A stretch of 64,000 bases of DNA from Collybiopsis luxurians FD-317 M1 (GCA_000827265.1 KN834778.1:571097-635096), one strand, 5' to 3'. Positions 22,016 to 33,867 are shown, numbered from the stretch's first letter. The notes: a model not told the origin generated them from the letters alone. Made by a program: numbers and translations.

Positions 22016-24601
22016 ATGCACGCCGTCCCTCGTTCTCCCTCTCCTTTGCGTCAGTCTCAGTCTCATCCACATCTATCATCTACTGCCATCGATCCACAAT
22101 TAGATTCTGATTCAGACGACGACGACGACGATGACAATGATAATGACAGAGAACTTGAATCCACTTCATCTGTATCCCAATTCGCTGCCAATTTCGCTCA
22201 AAAGGTTGGCAGTTTTGTTGGAGGCATGACTACCCCAAGTCCAAGCCCAAGTCCCCACCCCATGTCTTCTTCCGAAATCGAAAGGGAAGCTCAGCGGGAA
22301 CGTGAAAGAGGCCGACGAGAAGCAGAGAGGATTCTCCAGGCAGAGTCGCAGAGATCATCACTCGAAGACCGCGTCTTGGCTATGCTAGATTCCACCAGGG
22401 CTTTACCTCCCCCTCCTTCCAGGTCTCAAACTTTGCCAAATCCCGAGACAACAAGTCAGCCCTCTTCTCCGTCCTGGTGGACCGCTGCCAAGAATAGGCT
22501 CACCCCTACAAAGGACAAGGATCTCACCCCAGCCCAGCAGGTCATTCAGGACGTCAAGCGCTCCGAAAAGGAGCGCGAAAAGGCCGAAAAGGAGTATCAG
22601 AAGGAATTGAAAAGGTCCAGTAAAGGCAAAGACAAGGATTGGCCCGCAGTAGCAGATAATAAATACTCTGACCCCTCCTTTCTCAACCTCAACGTTCCAC
22701 AGACTCCCACCCCTCAACACAGAAGATCTGGTTCTCCGACTTCAAACTCTGCCTCTAGTCCAGGTCGAGTCCTTGGTTCTCCATCTGCCTCGGGCTCACC
22801 CGCTCGCTCATTCACCGCTCCAAATCTCACTCCCTCTCCAAATCGATCTACAGCTAGCAATGCTTCTCCCGGAAGGGCCGACCAGCCCCCAATTTACGCC
22901 CAATTCAATGCCCAGGGTGGTCTAGATGTTCATCTTACGCTCATCACTATTGCAAAGAGGTGGGTCTCTTCTTTTCAATGTCAAATATTCTCACTCCAAC
23001 TACGCTCAATTAGATTCGAAAAACTCGAAAAATGGACTGTCGGCCATGTCAGAGCTTTGGAAGAGCGCATGGGAGACGTAGAGAGGTGGCTGGTAGATAA
23101 GGAGGAACGGGAGCAACAAGATCGTGGCTCACGTATTGCTTCCAAGGACGATGAAACAGTGTCCAAGGAAAGCGCCTCAGATTCCCACCCTGACGTGAGA
23201 GATCAAGTTCAAAACCTCCGAGATGAAATTCTTGAACTTCAGGGTCGCATTGGTGAGCTTGGACGTGAGATGGCGGAATTGAGTCGCGAGAGGGCCATAG
23301 AGAGGGTCATGCCCGAAAAACTCTCATCTTCCAAACAATCTCAATCGGCTCAAGTTCGGGAAGCCTCTCCTCCTCCTACTTCTTCTTCATTTGCGGCTAT
23401 TGAGTCGTCCGTTTCTCCTGGATCCGGCGATTGGCCCAACCTTCAACCACACAAGCGTGTACCTTCCGTGCGGGAAAGCACCTCTCCGCCTCTTTTGCGC
23501 TCTCTATCGCGGCAAACAACCGGCAGCCGGTTACCCTACCCCACTGGAGATTATGCTCCTGCCCCTCCGGAAATTGGCGCTGTGTTATCTGGGACTTTTT
23601 CCCCTCCCACCTCTCCTCCTGGCTCACTCAGTTCACGTACTCCGACAAGAAAGCTTTCATCTAGTCAACCTCTGAGTGGAATTGGTCTGGGTTTGGCCAC
23701 TGCAGGTCAGAGCGGAGCTGCACCGATCAGTTCGTCAGCTTCAACGTATTCTACATCATACTCGAATGCGTCTTTCTCATCCGTTTCCTCCATCTCGCCT
23801 TCAACCTCTCCTAGTCCTTCACCCGGTCATCGTGCCCAACAGAAGAGTGAGGCGAACGCGTCTCCTTCTACTGCTCAAAGAAGTAGTCGAGTCTTACCTG
23901 TTCCTCCAAAAGAAGGCTCGACCTCCTCGCCTTCGGGCAATAGGAAGAGGTATACAGTGGCATTAGGTACGCCAATCACTCGTGCTTCCGCCATGATGGC
24001 TGAAACCGAGTCGACATTTGTCAATGGAAACAATCGCAATGACCATGGTTCTGGATTACCGAGACATGGATCCAACTCGTCCATAGGGAGAGCCTTCTTC
24101 TCGTCTTCTCCAGTGTCGGTTGGCAGAGCCGATGAAGTCAACGACGAGGATGATCTAATCGGAGATGAGACCATCGGGAAATCTTCTTCTCACAGAACCG
24201 GGTTAGCCGCTGCTTTGAAGGATGATGGAAAGGGCAAGGACACTCAAGAATCAGATTCCTTCACCCCGACACACAGCCGTATCCGAGCGCAGTCCGCGTA
24301 TGGGTACTCCTCTATTATACAGCAGTCTCAATCTAGAACCCGCGCGGAACCTTCTCCTCCAACCTCTGGGGGTACTGCACCTCTCAAGCCACGAGTCCGG
24401 TCCCAATCCATCTCTCCACACCCTAGCGCGAATGTTCTTTCACCTCCACCCGTCACGGGCTCCAAATTTGTCGATCCGCTTGTCCTGAGAAGACAAGAGA
24501 CAGCAAGCAAGCACGACAAGCTTGCTATGCCGAGACCTCTTTCGGGGAAGATTCCAATAGGTCAATTGGTCAAGTTTTTCGACGGCGACGCGAAGAAGTA
24601 G
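22016..24601 (+). CDS. Ser/Pro-rich protein with a short coiled-coil core
   Basis: Single long frame of 861 codons, ATG 22016 to TAG 24599-24601, with one likely 54-nt intron (22960-23013, GTGGGT..TTAG). Its length is a multiple of three and it has no stop, so retention would simply add 18 residues. The N-terminus is acidic (a run of Asp) and has an amphipathic stretch FAANFAQKVGSFVGG; a charged helix follows (EREAQRERERGRREAERIL). The most ordered part is after the intron: FEKLEKWTVGHVRALEERMG plus a second coiled coil (VQNLRDEILELQGRIGELG). The rest is low-complexity Ser/Pro, ending IPIGQLVKFFDGDAKK. Probably a cytoplasmic scaffold or polarity protein, but this is only inference. Confidence 0.8.
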   Translation: MHAVPRSPSPLRQSQSHPHLSSTAIDPQLDSDSDDDDDDDNDNDRELESTSSVSQFAANFAQKVGSFVGGMTTPSPSPSPHPMSSSEIEREAQRERERGRREAERILQAESQRSSLEDRVLAMLDSTRALPPPPSRSQTLPNPETTSQPSSPSWWTAAKNRLTPTKDKDLTPAQQVIQDVKRSEKEREKAEKEYQKELKRSSKGKDKDWPAVADNKYSDPSFLNLNVPQTPTPQHRRSGSPTSNSASSPGRVLGSPSASGSPARSFTAPNLTPSPNRSTASNASPGRADQPPIYAQFNAQGGLDVHLTLITIAKRWVSSFQCQIFSLQLRSIRFEKLEKWTVGHVRALEERMGDVERWLVDKEEREQQDRGSRIASKDDETVSKESASDSHPDVRDQVQNLRDEILELQGRIGELGREMAELSRERAIERVMPEKLSSSKQSQSAQVREASPPPTSSSFAAIESSVSPGSGDWPNLQPHKRVPSVRESTSPPLLRSLSRQTTGSRLPYPTGDYAPAPPEIGAVLSGTFSPPTSPPGSLSSRTPTRKLSSSQPLSGIGLGLATAGQSGAAPISSSASTYSTSYSNASFSSVSSISPSTSPSPSPGHRAQQKSEANASPSTAQRSSRVLPVPPKEGSTSSPSGNRKRYTVALGTPITRASAMMAETESTFVNGNNRNDHGSGLPRHGSNSSIGRAFFSSSPVSVGRADEVNDEDDLIGDETIGKSSSHRTGLAAALKDDGKGKDTQESDSFTPTHSRIRAQSAYGYSSIIQQSQSRTRAEPSPPTSGGTAPLKPRVRSQSISPHPSANVLSPPPVTGSKFVDPLVLRRQETASKHDKLAMPRPLSGKIPIGQLVKFFDGDAKK

Positions 24602-24932
24602 TTTTTTGGATTTTTTTCAAATCAATTCTACCCCTCACATATTACGATACTATAATACAAATACTCTACCCTTCTTGCGCTCTATGGCTCTTTTTCTTGC
24701 ATGTTGTTTTCAAGACTTTTGCCTATTTTTTTTTTCCATTCTGAACGCTTTATGTACATGTACCTTGCACTACAATACCCTAACGAATTGCAACGACTCC
24801 TCTGACTCCGATATATACTCCTACGAGACGGATTTAATGATCAAAGTTTTTTTTCTCTTTTCATAGATTCGCCATAGGCGGCTCTGCATATGAGATAAAC
24901 AAGATGCTACAGATTTTATAAATTGAATTGAT

Positions 24933-26042
24933 TTAACTGGGTTTCCTGTAGTTCAAAGAAGTGGAAGCTTGGTTCACTGGAAGCACCAGGACCTCGGCGA
25001 CATTCACATGAGGCGGACGAGCGGCTGCCCACACAATCTCTTCCGCGATATCAGCAGCAGTCACTGCAAAGATGCGAAGGAAAAAGGAAAAAAGGTTGAG
25101 AATAATGTCATTAATGAAGCCTTATGAGACTCACAAGGCTCCAGGCCAGTATACACTTTCTTAGCTGCCTGGGCATCTCCACGGAATCGAACGATTGAAA
25201 ATTCGGTTTCAACCATACCTGGAAGTGAAATCAGCGCAGTGGAAAAACACATCACAGTCAGTCACTCACCAGGTTGAATCTCAGTGACTCGAATGGGTGT
25301 ATTGACTAGTTCTCGCATCATGGTTGCAGTGAAGGCATGGACGGCATGCTTGGTCGCGGTATAGATACTTCCCCCTGGATATGTCTCGCGTCCGGCGATG
25401 GAACCTAGGTTGATAACGTGTCCAGATTGCCTAGCCTTGAAATCTAACAGTAAAGAAGTCTGATTCTCGGGAAATCAAAGAATTACAACGATGCGTACCT
25501 TTGATGAGAAGCTGGGTGACAGATATCAAACCAAGAACATTCGTAGCAAACATAGCCTCAATGTCCTCGTCCTTGATATCTCCAACATGTTCAACGCCGA
25601 GAACAAAACCGGCATTGTTGACCAGAATATCGACGTTTCGTAGATCTGCGGGTACCTTATCCCAGAAAGATGCAACCTGCGCTTTATCTGACACATCGAG
25701 CTGGATCGCGGCAAATTTGCCTCCCTGCTTCAAACCTGATTCTTTGAAAGCTGAAGCGCAAGCTTCGGCAACAGACTTGATGGCTTCTGCGCGACGAGCG
25801 ACCAGGATGACATTGGAACCACCCTTGAGATGACAAAGATGCTGAGTTTGTTTGCCAGATCATATCGATGACACGTTATCGCGCACCTTGGCAAAGAGGA
25901 GGGCAGTAGCCTGTGTATGGATGTTGTAAGTAACGATTAGCTAGACATGTTTTCGGGCTGAACGTACGGCTCCGATCCCAGCACTGGCGCCAGTTACTAG
26001 GACGGTCTTTCCAAGCAGACGAGAGGCGTTGAATATCGACAT
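24933..26042 (-). CDS. Short-chain dehydrogenase/reductase, YMR226C-like
   Basis: Cytosolic NADP-type oxidoreductase; the closest known type by motif order is the yeast 3-hydroxy-acid dehydrogenase YMR226C. ATG 26042 leads to TGASAGIG at residues 17-24 (nucleotide-binding loop) and VILVARR (Arg after the second strand suits NADP). Then come [10 protein letters not shown], the catalytic Ser in [10 protein letters not shown], the catalytic Y-x3-K in IYTATK, and the post-catalytic [12 protein letters not shown]. The C-terminus [20 protein letters not shown] is typical of this subgroup. It ends at TAA 24935-24933. Complete, with about seven short introns. Divergently paired with the SET gene (116 bp between start codons). 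Confidence 0.93.
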
Positions 26043-26158
26043 TGTGGGATGAGAAAGAGCCTCGGTCCTTTGGAGTTCCACGGAACGGCTGATCCTATTT
26101 CAGGCTCAGTAGCACGTCATTCGCCCTCTCTTCTTGTTCAATCGCAGCGCGTACGGCC

Positions 26159-27683
26159 ATGGGGGAAAGTTGGCACAAGCTTTTTGCTTGGTTAAATATA
26201 GATTCTGGTGAGATAATGGTTGAAAGAAGACAGGTCGCAGGTGAGGACCAGTCTATGTACCCGATGAAATATCTCAGAAAAAAAAAAAACAGGAACAGAT
26301 TACTATGGTTTGTATACTAAAAAGCCTATTCCTCCGAAAACCGTCTTGTTCGCTGTACCAAAATATGCGTTGCTAAACTCAAAAACACTCGCGTCTCTCT
26401 ACAACTTGAAGGATCTGGGATCACTGAGCGCTGTACAGATGATATCTCTTCATCTACTTCTCCATCAGGAAGGAGGAGCAGATTTCTTCAGTCCTTACAT
26501 CTCTACCTTACCTAGAGATTTCAACTATCATCCTCTGACATGGATGGTCAAGCGGGATGTCGGGCCCTCCGTCCAACTTTTACCTCCCAGTGTGATCAGG
26601 GCTCTTCAGAACATCTCTTCCAAGTTTCGCAGTGACCTATCTGCTATCCGTTCATTTGTGGTCGGTACATAGAGCTGCCCAGGAGCCGACGTCTATCTGA
26701 AGCCTTGCGTGTAGCATCATCACTCGGAACTTTTAGAGGCAAGATCTTGGGCACCATCAGATTTTGCTGAGGATAACGATTTGTTGGTTTCCAACTATCT
26801 GTGGGCATGGTTAAATGGTCTGTGACATTCTCTCCGCCACCGAGTGCAATACCAAGTCCTCCGCCCTTCAGTGAATACACGTTGCATTTATTACCAGGTC
26901 AAGAACTCTCCTTCAGATCCCGACAATCTGACACTTTGCCCGATCTTGGACTTTGCCAATCACACATCTCATCTTCCTTGCATGAACCCTCTTTCCGCTG
27001 GCAGGACAAGTGTTACGAATGTCGATCGTGGACTGTCCGTTCTTTCTCCTGACACTTCCGTCGACGCTGAGAGTGAACTGTATCTGAAATACGGGTCTCA
27101 TTGCAATCGAGTTTTATTTGCGGAATATGGATTCGTGCTTGATCCAGCCTCGATCCCCGAGGATCAGCGTGTTCTAGAAGTCAAAGTTGATGACCTTGTA
27201 CAAGACTATATATCAAAGAAGGGTGAATCCGGCTTGTGGATGAAGGAGATACTAGAGACGGAAAATTACTGGCTGTACGTTTCCATCTTGAGACCCTTTT
27301 AAGGGATTGACCGTTTGTTGGTTATTCAAAGAGACTGGACGATGCACTTTGCATCAGGATCGGCGTTTCTTTCCTATCGACTGATAACCGTTCTACGGCT
27401 GATCAGTATATTTCCCTCTGGTCCATTGCCCCCGCAGTCGGAAACTATGCTCCGTCCTTGGAAGGAAATCGTGCTGGGGCAGCGGGAGCAGCTTTCATCT
27501 GAACATGAGTGCGCCTGGCGCAATCTTCTACGTCAAATTTGTTCCGCGATTATCGAGCGCGCCTCTCGAGCTCTCACGGAAGCAGCCGTTCGAAGTCACG
27601 AAAGTATCGTGGTACTTTGGGAAGAGGAGCGATTCATCGCGTCACAAATTTTGGTTTTGGTTGAAAATGGAGGGGAGCTTTAA
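26159..27683 (+). CDS. SET-domain protein lysine methyltransferase
   Basis: Probably a cytosolic or nuclear protein-lysine methyltransferase of the SETD/RuBisCO-LSMT class (SET plus C-terminal substrate-binding domain). ATG 26159 opens MGESWHKLFAWLN. After the first intron come the start of the split SET fold (PPKTVLFAVPKYALLNSKTL) and the insertion helix SLHLLLHQEGG. Then follow LLVSNYLWAWLNVNTRCIYY, the SAM and active-site segment LTLCPILDFANHT, and the final motif LYLKYGSHCNRVLFAEYGFV with its catalytic-region Tyr. A substrate-binding helical domain reaches TAA 27681-27683. The splice between 26665 and 26760 (donor GTACAT) is the least certain. Which protein it modifies cannot be told. Confidence 0.88.
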
Positions 27684-27794
27684 TAGTGCTCAAAGGCTAT
27701 TATAACAGGGAATACGTGAATTTTTTTCGGTACAAATATTACTTCACACCAGACTGCCGTCCTGCTCTTCCTACTAGTACATTAGCACCGCAAT

Positions 27795-28918
27795 TTATAT
27801 GATGACTTCGGATGGAAATTGGCCCGTTTCGGACAGATCCTGCTCCCGCATGCGTCCTAATCTCACCTCGCGGAAAACGCGGCTTGCGGTGATATTAACC
27901 AAAGGAGCGTACATAATTGAAAGAAGAAGTCGGTAAGGTGGTAAAAGGGAATGGTCCAACATAAGCGTAAGGGCGGCAACGCTCAGTATGACTGAAATCC
28001 TATTGAATGTCAGACTAGTCTTTTGCCATTCGAATCGTTTGATACACACAAGTAGTAAAATTGGCCTTCTCGTAGAATTGCCCGAGTCAGAGAAGGAAGA
28101 TTGTTTCCCCACAGCGCTATCAACGTTAGTTTCAAGCTTTGGTAACGGGGAGAATGGTGATGTGATAGGCCATCTCTGGACACTAGATATGTTTCGAATC
28201 CCATCGATATCTGGTATATACGATAGGATATTGCAATGAAGACACAGCTATCGAAGGTAACGGCTGAGGCCACCGGAACGACGTAGATGAAGTCGGTCGG
28301 ATTGCAGATTACAGTCGGACCTCCTACTATAGGCACGAAAAGAAATGACAGTCCCGCTGTCGCGAGAACTAAGAGGCATCCAAATATGCCTGGTACAAGA
28401 CGATTTTGAGGGTAAAAGGCCCGGACACGCACAAAGAATTGTATCAGTGTGAACACTGCGCCAATGAACGAGACAGTCGAGAGAACCACTGCTATGGGCG
28501 AAACTCGACATTTACTCTGTACATCTTGCACTGACGCAAACATAGGTGAGGAAGCGTTGATAGACTGGGGAGAAGAACGATTACCAAAAGGTTGCAGGAT
28601 CGAGTACCCCAAGTAACTGAACCTGGTACGCGAGTTAGCATCAGATGTCTGATCCGTCCGGAAGTCGGTTTACCTGGAAATAAAATATGCGATCGTTGGG
28701 ATACGAGAGCTCCGAGGGAGAGACAAAAGTCCAACGTCATCATCGATGTGGATTAGAACGTCCCAGACCATGATCTACAGTGGGTTCAGATGAGAGTTGA
28801 GATAGAGCCTCGGTGCACATACGGCCGCTGTACCCCAACTAGCGTATTGTAAAGTTTTCTCTGATTCCAGCAGAGCCAGTTCTTCATCGAAAGACACGGC
28901 GCTCGCACCTGAAGCCAT
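27795..28918 (-). CDS. Seven-helix membrane protein, DUF6533-like
   Basis: ATG 28918 starts MASGASAVSFDEELALL; the next exon carries the hallmark of this agaricomycete family, a first helix with YASWGTAA then IMVWDVLIHIDDDVGLL. Later exons give several hydrophobic helices (SPIAVVLSTVSFIGAVF, LVPGIFGCLLVLATAGLSF, FIYVVPVASAVTFDSCVF, VILSVAALTLMLDHSLLP) and a cytoplasmic tail with short basic segments ending at TAA 27797-27795. DUF6533 proteins are greatly expanded in mushrooms and are presumed GPCR-like plasma-membrane proteins of unknown ligand; the role here is unknown. Confidence 0.78.
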
Positions 28919-29522
28919 ACCCGTATAGCTTGAGGGGAATTTTCCATGAAAATGGCAGCATATATAGATCGGCAGAACGTGTCAATAAGGAATCAAGTCT
29001 GAGCGTCCAGTGGATGGCATCTGATGGTGTTGAACACATTAGATGGATATAGTCTAGAATCTTTCGGAGAACTTGGTATGAGACGATCATGATTGTGCTG
29101 TTGCAGCGACATGATAGCTAATTAGTGATCTTATCCTTCATGGGGAGAACGATGCGGCAAAATTCTGGAACAGCTGATGACTTGGCAGTGAAGATGGACG
29201 TGATGACTTGCTTTTGAAAGATGTAGCAACTGCAGCCTTTAGACAGGAAAATGTTATTTTTGGAAGGAAATCCGGCCAGCAATAGGTAGACGTTTTGACC
29301 AGCAGCCAGTTTGTGTCGTTGCCAAGGTATCAAAGTAACGTTAACTGCTTTGCTTTCAAACCCGACGACGGCCAGAGTCGTAACAGAAATTCCCGTCGGC
29401 TAATTGCCTGCGAGCGGCTCGCCGGCATAGCCTACCACCCGCATTTCCTTCAACACCCTTGGTCATCTCCATCCTTTTTTCGCTCATCTTCCTTTACGCC
29501 GTCCCATTCTTCAGTTTACACG
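28919..29522. other. Divergent intergenic region
   Basis: Promoter space between two membrane-protein genes transcribed away from each other. Short frames on the minus strand (28884-29090, 29118-29333) show no family features. A pyrimidine-rich stretch just before 29523 is typical of fungal transcription start regions. Confidence 0.45.
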
Positions 29523-31549
29523 ATGGCTATTGAGCCTTTGCTGGCTACCAGGGCCCAGCGGGCCTTTATTGCGACCCGTATGTTGTGTTTTCGTTCAGCA
29601 TCCGCCTCAAATAACATGGAACCTTCGTTTTAGTTTTGATTCGTCAGTAAAAATCTGCACCTCAAATATCTCGGGACTCATGAAACCTCACAGAAGCTGT
29701 TGTCGTTCTGGTTATGGTTGGAATAACATTCAGGATGGTACGATAGTCAAAGGCTAACGCCACATGTTCAATCTGAATATGGTTGCCTGGTTAGGTCGAA
29801 GAACATATATCTTTCACATCTGGGTACAAAGTGCGCAATTCCATATCTTGTGTTCACGTCCCTTATGCTTACCGTCTTTTCAAGACATTACCCTGTTATC
29901 TGGCGTTGTTCGCCCTAGCAGAGTGAGCCCGAAGACTCTCGGAAACTCGTAAAGTTTGACATCTTTGAATCTTGTAGAGTGTTCGAGATGTTCATGGCAT
30001 TCGATGCGCTGCGCCTTAGAAGCATAATCCAGCTTGTAGGAATTATACGTGCGTCGCAAAATGGATCATTCAAGGTTTTTGTTTGACACATTAGTAGTTT
30101 TTCACTTGGCTTTAATTGTGTCTGCTGCTCTCCAAGTACACCAAACCAAAGACGCCTTGGTCAACGGCCTTGGGAACTGCAACGACCCGAATTCTTCTAC
30201 CTTTTTCATTGTATGGCCTCGCTCGTCGTTTATTGGACTGTCTGCTCATTCCGCACTGCATCTCAGAATTGCGATGCCCCTGGCACCCTGTGGAGAAAAA
30301 TTCTGCCATTCTTAGTGGTTACTCCCTGTGTGATTGCAGCTTCTTGGCTGGTGATTTTATTCTGGGTTAAAGAGCTTTATGCCGAATTCGGGTTAGTAGC
30401 TATGTCTTGCACAATCTTCCTATTCTTACTGTCGAAATTAGCTGGGCTATTTTTCATATTGTCGGGGCCAACCCCAAGACCAAAAGTGCGTCACGTCTCA
30501 TTTTTCATTTCGTTCAACTGAATCTGACATATTCTGCCAGCGATGTACCAGTACTACCAAGTCGAGATTTGTCTCCTCAAATTCGATTTCTTTTTCTTCA
30601 CCGGAGTGACAATGCAGGTAACTTTTTACCGTTCATTCCTTCCTGGATATCGGTTGACGTACGATACAGCTACTCATTGTAGTGCTGTCCAGAAATTCGG
30701 CCGAGTTCGGGTAAATATATGTAGCCGTAGATTGTGTCCGATTTGCTAATTCCTATTGCAGCGTTACCATTGCCGCTATTCCTATCGTTTTGGGTCTTCT
30801 TATGGGAGCTGCCATGGCTGTACGGAGAGAAATTAAGTGGTCAGTTCATTGATGTACTGGTTGGATCCTTTCTGAATCATCTCTGGAAGGCTAATGTCCT
30901 TATCGCTCGTGGTATGCGCCGGCCCTCGTGAACTGTTCTTCATTTTGCTAACCAGGCTGAAAGACAATGTTGGCTGCGGAAACCTATTGTGAGTATTCCC
31001 TTGCATATGGTCCTTCCAAATACTAACTCCTTTGTAGTCAGTATGTTCATGCTTGCTATGACTTTGTAAATGTGTCTTAAGATGCGTTCGCTTGTCAGTT
31101 TACAAGCTTGTGCGTTTCTACGAGCCTGCTTCACGGGATCAATACATCACAACTCGGGCCACTCTGACCGTCTTCAGTATGTTCTTTTCTTTTTCCTCTT
31201 ACAGATTTCTTATTTTCATCTAGCAATTGTTGCTTTTCTTCTCCTGTTTGGTAGGACACTCTCATACGCGCACTGTGCTACCCTATTTAATCTCATCTTT
31301 CCAGCAACTTTTGCCGTCGGTCTAAGATGTTTCAGCGACTTTGACCGCGGCTTGATCTCTTCAAAAGTCCATGGTCAGTCCTACAAACCTGTTTCAACAA
31401 AACTGGACATATTTAATGATGGTAATAACGTTCCAGATGTAAACAAACGTCCGAAATACTCAAAGAGTGATTCTGCAGGGAACATGAGTCAACGTCAATC
31501 GTCGTACACTGGCGGTTCAGTACTCGCACCACGAATTTCTATTGAGTGA
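29523..31549 (+). CDS. UPF0658-type Golgi membrane protein
   Basis: Multi-spanning membrane protein of the UPF0658 family (named from a Golgi-located fission yeast protein; function unknown). ATG 29523 opens MAIEPLLATRAQRAFIAT and the next exon is hydrophobic (AVVVLVMVGITFRM). The family blocks follow in order: FMAFDALRLRSIIQLVGI, a HLALIVSAALQVHQ helix, a second half with LPFLVVTPCVIAASWLVILF, WAIFHIVGANPKT, and the strongest marker MYQYYQVEICLLKFDFFFFT. Further helices are VTIAAIPIVLGLLMGAAM and a final LAIVAFLLLF. A polar tail ends at TGA 31547-31549. There are about ten short introns; some small exon borders between 30760 and 31300 are approximate. Confidence 0.82.
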
Positions 31550-31908
31550 TTTTGCTCATGGGCATTACTACTACACCCTTCGATGATCTCAGGTCTGTGC
31601 TAACGCTAGTCATACGTTCGTTTCCGTTATACCTAGGTTCTTGCACATTCGGGCCTTCTACCCAATCTATCCTATTTAAATGTTGTTCCCCGGACGGTTT
31701 TGTATACCTACACTCGAACTTCACACATTCACTATTATATGTGCCGTCTACTAGTCTTGTTTGTATTCATGAATGCTTTGACCTGTGAATCTGGGATTTA
31801 CGATTGAGATCCTTACCGGTGATGATAAGCGAACGCGGCTATAGGCAAAATAAAAGAACCTAAATAATGTAGAAGGGCATCTCTTTCTTTTCTTGAGCAA
31901 GAACTCCC
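31550..31908. other. Intergenic region
   Basis: 3' flank of the UPF0658 gene and promoter of the PAP2 gene. No gene-like frame; the plus ORF at 31546-31788 has no family features. Confidence 0.45.
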
Positions 31909-32625
31909 ATGTCGAGCCGTTCTGATTCTGAAGAGCCAGAATGGCGGTTGCCTTGGTGGTTGAAATTTCTAGACAAGGTATGCGAGCTGAATAGTTCTCA
32001 ATGCCTCTCAACACATTCCTTTTCTTCAGACCAATATAACCGTGGTCACTTTAACGGCTGGATTTTTATTATACACTCAGTCTGCTGGAGTTGCGTACTT
32101 TGTTGCGGGAGCAGTGTCATGCATGTCTGCAGTGAAGCTTATCAAGAAGTTGATCAGGCAAGAACGGCCAGAAGTGAAGTGGCCGGGAAAGAGGCGGAAA
32201 AAGACTTACGGGTAAAAGTCACTTTGCAATATCTCTTCCCTTTGCATTCCTCGGTTTTGACTTCCACATCACATTTTTCTCTTTTTTTGGATTTAAGAAT
32301 GCCAAGTACACATTCTGGCTCCGTCGCTTACTATGCGACGTACATCACACTCGCAAGTCTCTATCTGCCAGTTCATGATACCCTTCCTCAAAGTTGGTTA
32401 ACACGTATACTACCCCCACTGGTGATCTTGCCTATGGCCGGTCTGATTGCGGTTTCTCGAGTATGGCTTGGACATCATACTTGGGCTCAGGTATCCGTAG
32501 GATGTTCATTCGGGTTGGTATTTGGTTGTTCTTGGTTTTACTTGTGGACACATGGACTAAACGAGCTGGGAATTGCCGTAGAGCAGTTATGGAAATCGCA
32601 TCTAGATTGCTACTATAGACGCTAA
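31909..32625 (+). CDS. PAP2-family lipid phosphatase, dolichyldiphosphatase-like
   Basis: Membrane phosphatase of the PAP2 superfamily, most like the ER dolichyl pyrophosphate phosphatase Cax4/DOLPP1, which recycles the lipid carrier of N-glycosylation. ATG 31909 opens MSSRSDSEEPEWRLPWW. After intron 1 a helix (TNITVVTLTAGFLLYTQSAG) leads to motif 1, K-x6-R-P, in KLIKKLIRQERPEVKW. After intron 2 motif 2 reads MPSTHSGS, and motif 3 is SRVWLGHHTWAQV, with the catalytic His residues in place. Later helices follow and the frame ends at TAA 32623-32625. Length and order fit the DOLPP1 group, though other small PAP2 enzymes cannot be excluded. Confidence 0.88.
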   Translation: MSSRSDSEEPEWRLPWWLKFLDKVCELNSSQCLSTHSFSSDQYNRGHFNGWIFIIHSVCWSCVLCCGSSVMHVCSEAYQEVDQARTARSEVAGKEAEKDLRVKVTLQYLFPLHSSVLTSTSHFSLFLDLRMPSTHSGSVAYYATYITLASLYLPVHDTLPQSWLTRILPPLVILPMAGLIAVSRVWLGHHTWAQVSVGCSFGLVFGCSWFYLWTHGLNELGIAVEQLWKSHLDCYYRR

Positions 32626-32760
32626 TGGTAATACAGTATCTGTAAGTACTGGAACAGGCTACTAGTATTTACTACTACTAATGAGTGGCCCCTTCGCTTG
32701 AGTCTTGCGCGTTAAGTCACAGTCACGCTCGATGGCACGTGCTGATATATACTCTCAACC

Positions 32761-33867
32761 ATGGACAACGACGACCCCATTGCCACTTTCTTTCCCGGAG
32801 AAGAATCCGTTGACCTATACGCCGTACTTTCCGTCTCCAACGATGCCAAACTGGATGATATTAAAAAGTCATATCGTCGCCTTGCCCTAAAGTATCATCC
32901 TGACAAGCACGCGACCGCCAGCGAGTCTGCAAAAGCTGAGGCCTCGCTCAAATTCCAACAAGTTGGTTTCGCGTACGCAGTCCTCAGTGACGAGAAACGT
33001 AGAAAGCGCTATGACAGTACGGGAAAGACAGATGAAGGCTTCAGCCTCGATGCTGGCGAAGATGGCTGGGAAGCGTATTTCGAAGAGATGTTCGATCGTG
33101 TTACTAGAGGTAAATTGGACGAAATGAAGAAGGAGTATCAGGGTTCGTAGTTATCTTGTTTTGTCGGCGCGTTTTGCTCAAGCATCTCTCATATAGGCTC
33201 CTCCGAGGAAGTAGCAGACCTCACAGCAGCATATCTTGAAACTGAGGGATCCATAGACGATATCATGACATTAATTCCCCATTCTACTCATGACGATGAA
33301 GCTCGCTTCATTGTTATCCTTTCCGACCTCATATCTAAAGACGAGCTTTCTTCGCTCCCCAAGTGGGAGTCCAGCATCAAGGACGAAAAGGCCAAACTAG
33401 TTCGTCAAAAGCAAGGCGAGAAGGAAGCTGCAGAAGCGGAGGAATTAGCGAAGGAGCTTGGAGTTTGGGATGAGTTTTATGGAAGCGGTAAGGCAGGAAA
33501 ACGAAAGGGAAAGGGCAAAGGGAAGAAAGAGGAAGAAGGGGAGGAAGATGTCTCCGCACTGCAGGCTCTCATTTTGAAGAAGAAGCAGAAGAATTCGGAC
33601 AGCTTTTTCGACAGTTTGGCAGCCAAGTACGCTGACCCAGCTCCGAGAACGAAGAGCAAGGGGAAGAAGAGAACGAAGGCTGGTGAAGATGACAACAGTG
33701 AGCTTGACGAACAGCCGAAAAAGCGTTCAAAGAAAGCCGCGCCACCACCTCCTGATATAGATGATGCTGAATTCGAAAAGTTGCAGCAGAAGCTTTTTGG
33801 AGACAAGGCGAAATCTTCAGCAGAACCTGAAACAAGGAAGGGGAGAGCGAAGAAGGCTCGTGCGTAG
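32761..33867 (+). CDS. DnaJ protein, DNAJC9-like
   Basis: J-domain co-chaperone. ATG 32761; the J domain spans about residues 16-85, with the HPD triad at 46-48 inside LALKYHPDKH and the later helix FAYAVLSDEKRRKRYD. Downstream, GEDGWEAYFEEMFDRVT and the post-intron block EEVADLTAAYLETEGSIDDI match the DNAJC9 core. In animals that core binds histones H3-H4 and recruits Hsp70; it also includes SKDELSSLPKWESSIKDEKA. The Lys/Glu-rich tail (GKRKGKGKGKKEEEG, KKRSKKAAPPPP) suggests nuclear localisation. One intron lies near 33147-33196. Complete, ending at TAG 33865-33867. Confidence 0.9.
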
